The translations under genes and the position numbers were made by a program. 64,000 nucleotides of DNA from Torymus aiolomorphi. Its lineage: Eukaryota; Arthropoda; Insecta; Hymenoptera; Torymidae. The stretch is taken from NCBI GenBank assembly GCA_036365515.1, contig CM070874.1, positions 45,197,083-45,261,082 of the forward strand, in the 5' to 3' direction. Below, piece after piece: positions 12,917 through 23,644 of the stretch (its first letter is position 1; the number at the start of each line of letters is the position of its first letter). The notes beneath the pieces are model-generated. The model saw only the letters and a list, made by a program, of their open reading frames with translations. It made no database searches and was not told the origin of the DNA.

Positions 12917-14345
12917 AAATTTTTGCAAAGTATGTTTACAGATTCTTTACACCCTAGTAATTAGAAAATGTTCATTGATACAAAATATAAGGGGCTTTTA
13001 TATATTTTTTAATGTAGTTGTAGCAGATGTAAATACATACTAACATCAACCGAAACATACAGTTTGTAAGCAATCGTTAATAACACGTCTTTTGTACAGA
13101 ACAGTGCTCATCAATAACTTATGTGGTGAAAGTTCATTATATTAACTTATTCACACTTATTTTATTTAATTTTTACTGTTGTAAAAATATCAAATAATAT
13201 GGACATTAATAATAAAATCACTATTGTTTTGTCTAATGGCTTAACGCGCATTAATTTATTAATTGTCCAACATTTATTACGAAATGGAGCAGAGGTCAGT
13301 AAATATATATACTACATCCTGAATCATTAAAATCTATATTCGTGAAAATTTATGTAGTTTATAGCTATTTTCGACAATTCTTCTGATACCAATGAGGAAA
13401 TCGATAATCTAAAAACATTAAAAAAAGAATTTTCAGATGATAAATATAAAATGTACACATGTGATGCAGCAAATTTTAAACAATTCGAAGGTAATTAGTT
13501 ATAAATATAGAAAAAATTTGATAAAATATCATGTATTGATATTTACAAATTTTAAGATTGCTATATTGACGTTATGGATACGAAAAAACATGTCGATATT
13601 CTCATATACAATGCCTGTTTGTCGCACAAATCATCGAGTTCACGCTACGAAGCCATAAAATTAATGAATTATAATTTTGTAAGTAATAAAACTGAATATT
13701 CTTATTTATTGGTAAACGTTGAAAATTAAATAACAGAACTTATTATAATGTCCAATATTTTTCTATTAAACACAACAATTAATTAACTTTGATTCAATTA
13801 TATCAGACTCGTTGAAATATTAAAATTAACAATAAACAAATAATATTTATTATTTAAAGAATGTGGTAATGAAATGTTCATGGTACACCCTTGGCCGAAT
13901 GTTACCAAAAAATGGAGGGAAAGGTGAAGTTATTGTCAACATATGTTCAATTTTGGGATTAGTCGTTGTAAAAGGAGCACCTGTCACTTGTGCAGCAGAA
14001 CACGCTGTTGTTTATTGTACTTGAGCAATGAATGTAATATTAATTATTAATTACACTATAGTAATTTAAAATATCTCAATTCAATTAGTTATATCTTTAT
14101 AAATAAAGTCAATTGTGATTCAAAATATAGTATGGAAATTATAAATTTATTTTATGTTTCTATTATAGATATTCAAGAATGATGGAGTTCGTGTATTAAG
14201 CATTTGCCCTGATGTAACGGATCCGTTTTCCCACGATGTAGACAACAAAGAATACAAAGAAGCCATTTTAGATGAATTTTTAATCGATAAGAATGTTATG
14301 GCTAGATCTAAAAATTATTTCAATTTTGATACGTGAGTATTTTGA

Positions 14346-16278
14346 TAGGGGAGGGCGGGGCATGACAGGGCAGGCTGTTTAGTAGGGGATCCCCACGATT
14401 TTTTGTTGAATGATGAATAATCTACTTAAAGTTATATGAAATATCGAAGGAATGTCTAAACTTCTTAAATAGCGAAAAACCGAAGAGAAATGTATTGTTT
14501 TGACTTGTTTTATAACATTATGAAATTTCGGAGCAAAATATCTCGTTCGCTGCTACATTTTCCAGTATAAATATAAAACGGAAAGAAAGTCTTTTGAGTT
14601 TTAGGAGCAGCACTACTGAAAAGCCTAGAGTTTTTACTTTCAATTCGTATTTTTTTTATTTTTATAAAGTTATAAAACATAAGAATTATTTGCTGACAAA
14701 AAAAGTTGTTGAGCGGGGCACCGAGGGCACCCCCTGGGGGCGGGGATACGGCCGAGCACACGCAGCTTCGAGCACCTGCGTCGAGCGCAAATCAGCTGTG
14801 TTTCTAACCTCAACACGAGATGGGCTAGTCGCAAGATCTTTTAAGGAATTGTTATTTAATTATAAATAGTTTAAGTACGAGCATGGTTCGAAAGTATAAA
14901 ATAAAAATGATAAGAATGCCTGGACTGATCAACAAACGCAGCTTGCTATTACTAGCATATTGGAAGGTAAGTCGATGAAAAGTGCTGCTTTGGAGTTTGG
15001 CATCCCAAAAGAGCGACTTTGCAAAGGAAATTACAATTATATAACAGTAAAAACACAAGTAATGATCCTTCTCAGAATGGTAATACTTTTTTTATCATAT
15101 CAATTTAGCTTTAGAATCAATATTTCAATATTTTATATTTTATTTATTTATAGGATTTATACGTGTTTTCACACCTGAACAAGAGCAAGCTTTATGCAAA
15201 TACATAATTGACTTGCAAACCCGAGTTATGGGGTTGACATCAATGGACATTCGACGTTTAGCATTTCAATACGCTGAAAAACTTAAGATCTCTCATAAAT
15301 TTAACAAGAACAAACAATTAGCTGGAAAAGATTGGTTACACAATTTTATGACAACAGCAGCAACTTCTTTTTAATACACACACTACACAAGATATTAATA
15401 CTGTTCAAGCATTTGAGAGTAATGGATACCCAATTTTATATCAGCTTGACCTGACTGCGAACAACGATGGTGACATCTGTTTTGAAAATGTACCTGGATC
15501 GGTTAATCATCCTATTTTAATTCAAGTTGATGAAATGAAAATTTTCAAACGTGTTCAGAAGCTCCAGCATCTTCACGATTCCCACAGTATGTCGAACTAG
15601 CTTGTGTTTCTCAAGTTTAAAATTGAAATAATGTGATTAGTAATTTAAGATATAAGATAACAATGTGATTTACTAATTTAAGATTTAATTCTAAAGAAAA
15701 AGTGATTCATTAATTTAAGATTAAATTATTATACTACAAAAGTATTAATGTTATGAAAATATTTTTAATCATAAAAATCTAATTTAAAAAATGAACAAAT
15801 GGGTATAGTATATTTATGCTATTGTAATTTAAAATTGTTTTCAATTAAACACAATTATTGCAATAAAAAGTTATGAGAAAATTATCTTTTGTTTACTTTC
15901 TTCATACCTTCGATTTTTAATAAAATAAAATACAGTATGTGAATAAATTGTTTATTTTATTTATAAGTATAATTGTTAACAAGAATTTTAAAATGCGTTT
16001 TGAAATATCTATCTCGCCATGCTCACTCGTGCCCCCCCCCCCCCCCCCCCCCGCAGTGCTCACCGTGCCCCGCCAGACGAGCCCGTCGAGCACTTTTCAA
16101 GGTATTATATTTTGGGTAATTAAAATAAAATGATCTTAATTCAAGTAGCTAAACTTATAGCAATTGATAATTGACATTCTTAGCTACAAATTAGCGTTTC
16201 CTTTGACTCATAAAAATAAGTAATTTTTTTTAATATTCTCTGCAAATTTCAGCGCCCATGGTGCCCCGCCTTCCCCTA
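14346..16278. mobile_element. pogo-like DNA transposon relic in SDR copy 2 intron 5
   Basis: Inverted termini begin TAGGGGAGGGCGGGGC on the left and TAGGGGAAGGCGGGGC on the reverse of the right end, with TA at both borders (14346-14347 and 16277-16278). This fits TA-targeting Tc1/mariner/pogo elements. The interior holds two transposase DNA-binding segments and a poly-C tract near 16031-16052. The catalytic DDE region is not recognisable, so the copy is internally deleted. Confidence 0.75.
14884..15373 (+). pseudogene. pogo-type transposase fragment (psq and CENP-B HTH regions)
   Basis: After one frameshift just behind MVRKYK, the sequence reads a Psq-type helix-turn-helix including WTDQQTQLAITSILEGKSMK and then SAALEFGIPKERL (about 14884-15030). 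From about 15155, after what looks like a short intron (donor near 15078, acceptor TTATAG at 15149-15154), it reads [27 protein letters not shown] and [10 protein letters not shown], ending at TAA 15371-15373. This pairing is typical of pogo/Tigger/jerky transposases and CENP-B-like proteins. The frameshift and lost catalytic domain show it is dead. Confidence 0.75.
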
Positions 16279-16484
16279 TTACATAGTGTTAAAAAGACAA
16301 CTGAATTTATTGTTTTTCTTTTTTTTATGTATATCTTAGTCCAGATGATGCAGTCTCAGCAATTATAAATATAATTCAAAATGCGCACCGCGACGAAGTT
16401 CTTATCTGCCAGAGCGCAAATCAATCGATTCCTGTTCGAGAAGAAGATGACGCTAGAAAATTATTGAATAAACAAAATAAATGA

Positions 16485-16720
16485 TAACAGCGTTATTGAA
16501 ATGAAAGTTTCTAAATTTATGACATTATAATTATGTATTATTTAATTTGTATGTCATCAAAATCATATCAAGTCCAAGCTCAAAGTTGTAGTTTTTAATT
16601 TAGTATATAACTAATATAACCATTGTTTTATCTATTGTAAAGTTTTTTCATAATATATATTTGTGAATAAAAGAAAATATTGTGGACTAATACGGATACT
16701 AATAACCTCAAATTGCATTT
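16485..16720. other. 3' flank of SDR copy 2
   Basis: AT-rich 3' flank with AATAAA at 16666-16671. It runs directly into the TTAA of the next MITE. Nothing else is seen. Confidence 0.5.
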
Positions 16721-17871
16721 TTAAGGTGGTTCTCCTCGGACTCCCTAGTCAAAGCAGATGTAGAAATTACCTAAAATTTAAAAAAACCATAGTGTAATGT
16801 GATTTATTTATTTAAAATTATAGAGATAGTCAATGTATTATAAATAAAGTGTATTTAACATGACTAAAATAACTTTTTTCACAAAATGGCGATATTCTAG
16901 AAACTAGATATTGTCACTACAAATAATTGTTGATAAATCACTGGAATCTTCTTTGTTTCTCAACCGATTTTAGTTTTCAAGGTCTCATTTTGCTCCTTAA
17001 GGGGGTTCTCCTCGGGCACTACAGTTTGTTGCTCAGCGAGAGCACAAACTATACCATGGGCGTCGTTCTGTCTCTCTCGCTCTCGTGCACGTCGTCTGCT
17101 ATTTGTGTTTATAATCATTAATATCTTTTTAAAAAGATCGGCTTGACACATATTAGATAAACTTAATACAAAGAGCCGAATTTCATATTTCTTAAGCTAT
17201 GTTTTTCTTTTTGAAGTCCAGTTTTTTTGATGAGCAATTCTATTACTTTCTGTCACAGTTGATATAGCACTCATTTACTCTCATGTAAAAATAACCATTT
17301 TCAAGAATTTTTTTCTCAAAAATTTGTTCCGCAATGTATGTAAACAAACATATGGTATCATTTCTGTGACTTTGAAGAATATTTGTATATTTTTTTTAGA
17401 AGCTTTTTCAGTTTTTGCAATGTGAAAGAAATTTCATGGGGACTTGCCAAACGAAAAATTAAAAATTATTCAAAACTCAGAAAGTTATAGCCAATTAAAA
17501 GAATATTTTGTTTGAACGACGTGCATGAATTTATGAACAATTATGAAATCCCCATGAAATTTCTTAAGGAGCAAATTGAGATCTTGAAAACTAAAATCGG
17601 TTGAACAACAAAAAAGATTCCAGTGATTTATCAACAATTGTTTGTAGTGACGATATCTAGTTTCTAGAAAATCGCCATTTTGTGAAAAAAGCTATCTTAG
17701 TCATGTTAAATACACTTTATTTATAATAATACATACAATATAATTTATACATGGACTATCTCTATCATTTTAAATAAATAAATCACATTACAACTATGGT
17801 TTTTTTAAATTTTAGGTAACTTCTACATTTAGCACTGCTTTGACTAGGGAGTCCGAGGAGAACCACCTTAA
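16721..17871. mobile_element. Palindromic TTAA-flanked MITE, copy 1 (with nested insertion)
   Basis: TTAA occurs at both borders (16721-16724 and 17868-17871). The termini are perfect inverted repeats reading GGTGGTTCTCCTCGGACTCC, and arms of about 350 bases are highly similar to copies at 26730 and 49065. A block at about 17001-17426 is absent from the other two copies. It starts at an internal TTAA with GGGGGTTCTCCTCGGGC, resembling the element's own terminus, so it looks like a truncated relative inserted inside. There is no transposase. TTAA targeting fits piggyBac, Kolobok or Sola3-type elements. Confidence 0.85.
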
Positions 17872-18185
17872 TTTTTGTAACTTGATCAAAAATAAAATAA
17901 TTTCATTTATGCAAACTATATATAAATAGTTTAGATCATTTAAAATTATTGATACAATATGTGTCATATGGGGAATACAACACTGCTTCCGTAAATATAT
18001 CATACGTGAGAATCAAAGTGATGTAAATATTATTATAATATGTAGGCATTGTGTATCTTGATAGATATGTAGTTATGAAATGTCAATACAAGAGTAAGAT
18101 AAATGTTGATTATATAAAACGTGAAATATTTTGAAAAGAGAAAAGAGACTATAAAAGTCTAATATATATTATATATAGTAATTAA
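17872..18185. other. Spacer between MITE and SDR copy 3
   Basis: AT-rich DNA with no recognisable gene or repeat. Confidence 0.4.
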
Positions 18186-18423
18186 CTGAATATATCAGTA
18201 ACTGATAAAGTTGAGGTTATATTAGCTGGTGGATTTACTTATATTAGTTTTGCAATCGCTGAAAATTTATTACTGTGTGGAGCATAGGTACGTAAAATCA
18301 GTAAAAGATATTGAATTGTTTTTTAAAATAATATTTAAATTTTTAGCATGTAGTTGTTTTTGATATAACTTTCGAAGACAGCAGGGTATTACATGAGTTA
18401 CTCAAGTTAAAAGGCAAGTATCA
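18186..18423 (+). pseudogene. SDR copy 3, two-exon remnant
   Basis: Exon 1 remnant (about 18186-18287) reads TDKVEVILAGGFTYISFAIA, then ENLLLCGA and a stop at the position where copy 1 has Lys before its donor. The GT donor is preserved (TAG/GTACG). Exon 2 (from 18347, after TTTTAG) reads HVVVFDITFEDS and then a VLHELLKLKGKYQ-like stretch, matching copy 1 exon 2. The ATG is replaced by CTG. The match stops at about 18424, exactly where a hairpin-capped repeat begins, so the rest of the gene was interrupted or lost. No downstream exons were found after that repeat. Confidence 0.7.
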
Positions 18424-19402
18424 AGAAAAAACCGCTGCTAACTGAATTAGCAGAATGCTTTCTCAAAGAGTATCTTCAATATTTTTATGACATTTTTTTA
18501 TGGCACATTTAAATTAAAAATCACAGTTTAACGTTGAAACAGTATTATAATCGGCGTTTCATTTAATAGTTTCAAAATACATAAATAAAGAGGGAATTAA
18601 GCGTATTGCAAGAATATGCCGAAAAAGTTATTTACAATTCATATAACTATTATATTTTTCGAAAAAGTTGCTACTTTTTCAAATTCTCAATTGTAAGTCA
18701 AAAATTGCTAGTAAGTAGTTTTAAAATGCGTAATTTAGAAGGAAATAGAATGTACGTTGAGAATATCGGTCTACATTTGAGATGTAATGCCGAAAAAGTT
18801 ATTTATAATTCATAAAATTATTTAATTTTTCTAAAAAATTACTACTTTTGCAAATCCGCATTTTTAAGTCAAAAATAACTCGTCAGTAGTTTTAAAAGAC
18901 ATAATTTAGAAGGAAATCGAATATAATTCAAGAATATTGGTCTCCATTTGGCATATCTTTAAAAAAATTAAAAAAAAAATTATTTTTGAAAAAAAAAAAA
19001 TTTTACAAAATTGTTATTTTTTTAAAAATAAGACCTTAAAGTCATCTATTTGACTCCAAAATTTAATCAGTTCTAAGTTAAGACATACCTAAGGTGCATG
19101 CGAAAGTTCAGCTAATTCCGTCTATTCGTTCAAGAGTTATGTCGGAGACAAAATTTGGTTTCATACATAATTGACATACATACACACAAACATACTTACA
19201 TAGGCGGCGGATAGGAGAAAGCTCGTCAGATATGAAGGGCACCGGGGAAATAAAATACCCGGGGTGGGCCAAAACTAACTAGGGGAAGGAACCCCGAAAT
19301 AAAACCGAAAATGAGTGATATGTCCACGGAAACGACTATCCATGGGTAACCCGGTAAACGGATATCCTTCCGGTGGTTCCGATCGGGGTATAGTCCAACC
19401 TG

Positions 19403-20813
19403 ATGGCCGCCGCAGGTCTCCAACTTGGATATGGAGGAGACCAATCACTCGCTAAAGGCTCTGGGGGTAATGGTTTGGGCCCTCAGCCGCCTCCAAACGG
19501 CTACCAAAACCCTATCGACGCGGTGGCACACTTAGCCGCGTCGGCAGGAGCAGCAACAAGCACAGCTTTAACTGCAAAAGACAGAGTACTTGACACCTGG
19601 AAACACATCCAGGGAGCAGAGTCGAAGGAAGACGAGCTACTGGGTAAGATTCAGGAGAATCTAGACAAGATGGATGCGGTCGGTGCGGTACGTAACATCC
19701 AAAAGTGCGTCAAAGAAGATCTACAGAAAGTAATGTCCTTGATGCGACGACTAACCAGTGCCAGAGAAGCAACTGGCAAGATCAAGTCGAGCTTCGACCT
19801 AATACTGTTGAACAGTGACCGACGCCCATAGTGCTCAGATATCTCGGTACAGACTACAGTACAAGAAGGAAAGAGAAAGGAAAGGTCGCCCTCATCCGTA
19901 GCAACTATCAAGAGGCGGAGAGAAGACAGAGGAACGACCATGCAGTCTCAGCCCCAGAGGACTGGAGGGGTGAACCTAAACACCCCACTGCCCGCACCGT
20001 TAATGCCAGGAGTTAGCCCTAACGCTGAAGTGGACTGGGAGGTTGCCACAAAGAGAAGCAGGAGGAAACAGCGTAAGGACGAGAAGAAGAATGCTGGGAG
20101 AACGAAAGCGAAACCAAACGCAATTCTGATTAGGAAAAAGGATCCAAATGCGACTTTCGCCAGTGTTCTCAAGCTAATGAAGGAGAAGGTGGACCAGGAG
20201 CAAGTAGCCAAAAATGTCAATAAAATCAGGCAAACCAAGACTGGGGACGTATTAGTGCAGCTGCAGAGGGGTAACAACGCCATGCACCTAAAAGAAGCAG
20301 TTGAAACAGCGATTAGTTCAGAAGCTACAGCCTTGCAGCTCTCACAACAAGTAGCTCTCGACGTGAGAGACATGGACATGGACACAACCGAGAGCGAAGT
20401 ACAAAAGGCGCTTGCCGAAGCTACTAAAGGTCAAGGCAATGTGCCTCACGTATGGCGGCATGCAGATGGCAATCGTAATGATGCCACGTATGAACGCACT
20501 GCACATCATCAAGAGTGGGAAGATAAGGATCGGCTGGGTTATAGCCAGAGTACGAGAAAAGATTTCAATTCCGAGGTGTTTCAGATGCTTAGCCTTTGGG
20601 CACCTCTCGCACAACTGTGACAAATGGAACAATGCGACAAAGCCGTGCTTCCTATGCGGGGCCACGAACCACCTTGCCGCAAGCTGCAAGAATGAACCAA
20701 TGTGCACCCAGTGCGAGGCGTTAGGTGCCGATCATAGACATCGATCTGGGAACGCAAAATGCACAGCCCTGGCGAAAGCGAAGGAAAGGCAGCTAAGGAA
20801 AGGAAATGTCTAA
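19403..20813 (+). pseudogene. Retrotransposon ORF1 (gag-like, CCHC zinc knuckles), frameshifted
   Basis: ORF1 is read in pieces: 19403-19831 (starts MAAAGLQLGY), a shifted stretch to about 19950, 19940 to about 20430 (lysine-rich, KRSRRKQRKDEKK), and about 20430-20813 in a third frame. The last piece contains GKIRIGWVIARVREK, then CFRCLAFGHLSHNC, CFLCGATNHLAASC and a third C-x2-C knuckle. This order is characteristic of R1-clade ORF1, an RNA-binding nucleocapsid-like protein. At least three frame breaks inactivate it. The TAA at 20811-20813 overlaps the ORF2 ATG. Confidence 0.8.
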
Positions 20814-22459
20814 GTTTATACAAATAAATTTACACGGGGCCCAAGCCGCGCAAGACTTGCTTTACCAAACGAATAAAGAACACGATGCGGGTATTCTGCT
20901 CATCTCCGAACAATACAGAAACTCGGAAAAAAGTGACTGGCCTAGAGCCAACACGCAGGTAAACTCAACAGAGAAAGAAAACGGGTATATACGATCATGC
21001 GTGCTAAATAGCACCGCAGTTTATATCTGCTACTACTCGCCGAACGCACCGCTTGAGACGTTCCAGGCAGACTAGGACGAGTTGGAGAGAAGTATAAGAT
21101 AATGGTCCGGACCCATCATCGTTGCAGGAGATTTTAACGCCAAATGTAGTCATGGACCGGAAGCCCGGAAGACAGAAGAGGACAGCTTTTAGACGAAATG
21201 ATGTTGTTACTCGATCTGATAGTGATTAATCAGCCGGGGATGGCAACATTCGAAAGAAGAGCGTCGTCGTCGGTACTAGATCTGACATTCCTTCGACCAA
21301 CGCTGAGGAAGCATGTACACAAGTGAACAATATTGAAGAAGAGTCACTCAGCGACCATCGATATGTCTGCTTCGAGTTAAAGAGCCGAAAACGCGATGCC
21401 CCGCGAGACAATCCCACAGATTGGGCGGTCAAGAAATTTGCCAGGGACGCTTTTGCAGAATGCGTCTCGGGGACACCAGAACTGGACAAGACTGGGACGA
21501 CGGACGACCTGACGCGACATTACACAACTGAAATGAGCCGAGCGTGTGATGCATCCATGCCCCGGAGAAGACAGCACAAGAATCAAAAGCCTGCTTTCTG
21601 GTGGAACTTAGAAATCTCAGAACTGAGGACCGGCTGTAAAAAACAACTAAGGAAAGCTCAAAGAGCGCGGAAAAGAAAACGCCCCGAACAAGAAGAGGAA
21701 GAGGATAGGTACAAGGATATCAGAAAGTCGCTCCGAAACACCATAAAGCAAAGTAAGAGGCAATGCTGGAAAGCTCTGTGCGCTGATGTCGATAGAGACC
21801 CATGGAGCACATCCTATCGTCTAGTGATATGAAAACTCCAGACGAGTCGAGGATCGGTCGCACCAACAGATGTACCGACTGTACTTAAAATCGTAGAAGC
21901 GCTCTTCCCAAAAGGAGCTCCCAGACTACCCGAGCGATGTAGCACTAGAAGTACCTCTGTTCCAGATAAGCGAACTTAAACTGGCTACAAAGAGGCTGGA
22001 CTCCGGTAAGGCCCCGGGACCCAATAGGATCCCCAATGAAGTTCTGCGAGCGGCTATTCGGGAAAAACCTCAACTAATCCCCGACTTATTCAACACGTGT
22101 TTGGAAAGAGGTCATTTCTCGAAACAATGGAAACGCCAAAAATGGATCCTCATACCGAAGAGTAAAAACAAGGATCCCAAGGCACCATCCTCTTGGAGAC
22201 CGTTATGCATGCTTGACTCTACGGGCAAGCTATATGAGAGAATGATTCTCAACCGCGTGCAGAGCGAACTGGACGACCCGGAGAATGAAGGGCTGTCGGA
22301 GATGCAATACGAATTCCGCGCAGGACGGAGCACTTTGCACGCGGTGCAGGAAGTGCAGAAAAGAATAGACAAAGCATTCTCCATGAAACCGCATCCGGGA
22401 GTCTTCTGTGCCGTGGTAACACTCGATGTTAAAAACGCCTTTAACACAGCCAACGGGTA

Positions 22460-22514
<55 letters not shown>

Positions 22515-23644
22515 TGTGTGTGTGTGTGAAGCCCTTAACAGGAGACTCCCTGAATATCTAATGAGGATGGCTAGCAGCTACCTAGAGAACAGGACGCTGA
22601 TGGTGGAAACGGACGACGGCACCACAGAAGTCGAGATCACGGCAGGAGTCGCTCAAGGATCTGTAGGTGGCCCCACGATATGGAACATACATTACGACGG
22701 GCTGCTGCGGCTCAAACTACCTAAAGACGTGATTTTAGTGGGATATGCGGATGATGTGTAACTATACAATAACTAGAGTGGAAATGCAACGAGACTCTAG
22801 AAATAGTCAGCCGCTGGATGAAAGCACACGGCCTCGAACTAGCCCAGGAGAAGAGCGAGGCTGTTCTCGTAATTAACAAAGATAAGAAAGTTCGAGTACC
22901 CCAAACTCGAACTAGATGGCCACACGATACAGTTCCAGGATAGCATCCGGTATCGGGGCTTATGGATCGACAAGAACTGGACCTTCAAATACCACATCAG
23001 GCAAACATCGACCAAAGTATGGAATGTAGGTACATCGCTACAACAGCTGATGCCCAATGTGGGAGGACCTAAACAAGGCTGCCGAGCACTTCTGGCGACT
23101 GTGGTGCATTCGGTGCTACTCTACGGCTCGCCTCTATGGGGTGCCATGCGCATAACAGCGCAGTCATAAAGGATATGGCCCCGGTACAGCGACGAATAGC
23201 ACTTCGAGTTATTAGCGGATATCGAATGGAGCGCATACCCTAAAGGCAGGTGGACAAACACGCTTATCAGGGACGTCGAAGAGTGGACGACTCGAGAACG
23301 CGGAAGACTCGATTACTGGGTTACCCAGGCACTCAGTGGACACGGGTGCTCGGCGCCTACTTGTTCGAGTACAAAAGGCGGAGCAATCCAACCGCCAGGA
23401 CTGCGGCGCCGAATGAGACGACGCGGAACACGCGTTCTTCCACTGCAGAGTCTACATGAAGGAGCGGGACCAACTACAACAGAGTATTGGCGCACCCCTA
23501 GAGCCAGAGACACTGGTCGAAGTCATGTTGCGCGGACCGGAATCTTGGGACAAGATTGAGTGCTATTTCAGGCACGTTATCGCAAAGAAGAGAGAAAAAG
23601 AAGCAGAAACACAGCGAATCACCAACCACGGACCTTCGGACTAG
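20806..23644 (+). pseudogene. Retrotransposon ORF2 (endonuclease and reverse transcriptase), inactivated
   Basis: Domains in order are as follows. The endonuclease starts at 20806 (IQINLHGAQAAQDLL), with AGDFNAKC near 21125 and LSDHRYVCF near 21350. The RT begins near 21950 (SGKAPGPNRIPNEVL), then WILIPKSKN, YEFRAGRST, LDVKNAFNTA (about 22425-22455), GVAQGSVGGPTIWN and the catalytic GYADDV at about 22741. A C-terminal cysteine/histidine motif (QDCGAE...HAFFHC) lies near 23400-23450, and the tail ends at TAG 23642-23644. Damage includes stops near 21073 and 21190, frame changes near 21830 and 22760, and an (AT)n(GT)n tract at about 22459-22528 replacing coding sequence between RT motifs. Confidence 0.8.
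22459..22528. repeat. (AT)n(GT)n microsatellite inside the RT coding region
   Basis: About 70 bases of AT then GT dinucleotides lie between the LDVKNAFNTA motif and the EALNRRLPEYL block of the reverse transcriptase. They appear to substitute for the usual residues there. Confidence 0.9.

Larger units (their letters stand above)
13199..16484 (+). pseudogene. SDR copy 2: full exon set, catalytic residues lost, one in-frame TGA
   Basis: The exons are 13199-13294, 13358-13490, 13557-13678, 13860-14033, 14169-14332 and 16340-16484. The first four have exactly the same lengths as in copy 1 and the intron phases are identical. Landmarks are Asp38 retained, YNAC in place of YNAG at 94-97, Ser147 retained, catalytic Tyr160 replaced by Thr and Lys164 by Glu. 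A TGA stop lies at codon 172 (14022-14024), close to the end of exon 4. The remaining frame is open to TGA at 16482-16484, giving 278 codons counting both stops. Copy 1's tiny last exon is absent. Intron 5 has been enlarged to 2 kb by a pogo-like relic. It is most simply a young unitary pseudogene. A truncated non-catalytic protein or a sequencing error at the TGA are alternatives. AATAAA occurs at 16666. Confidence 0.8.
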
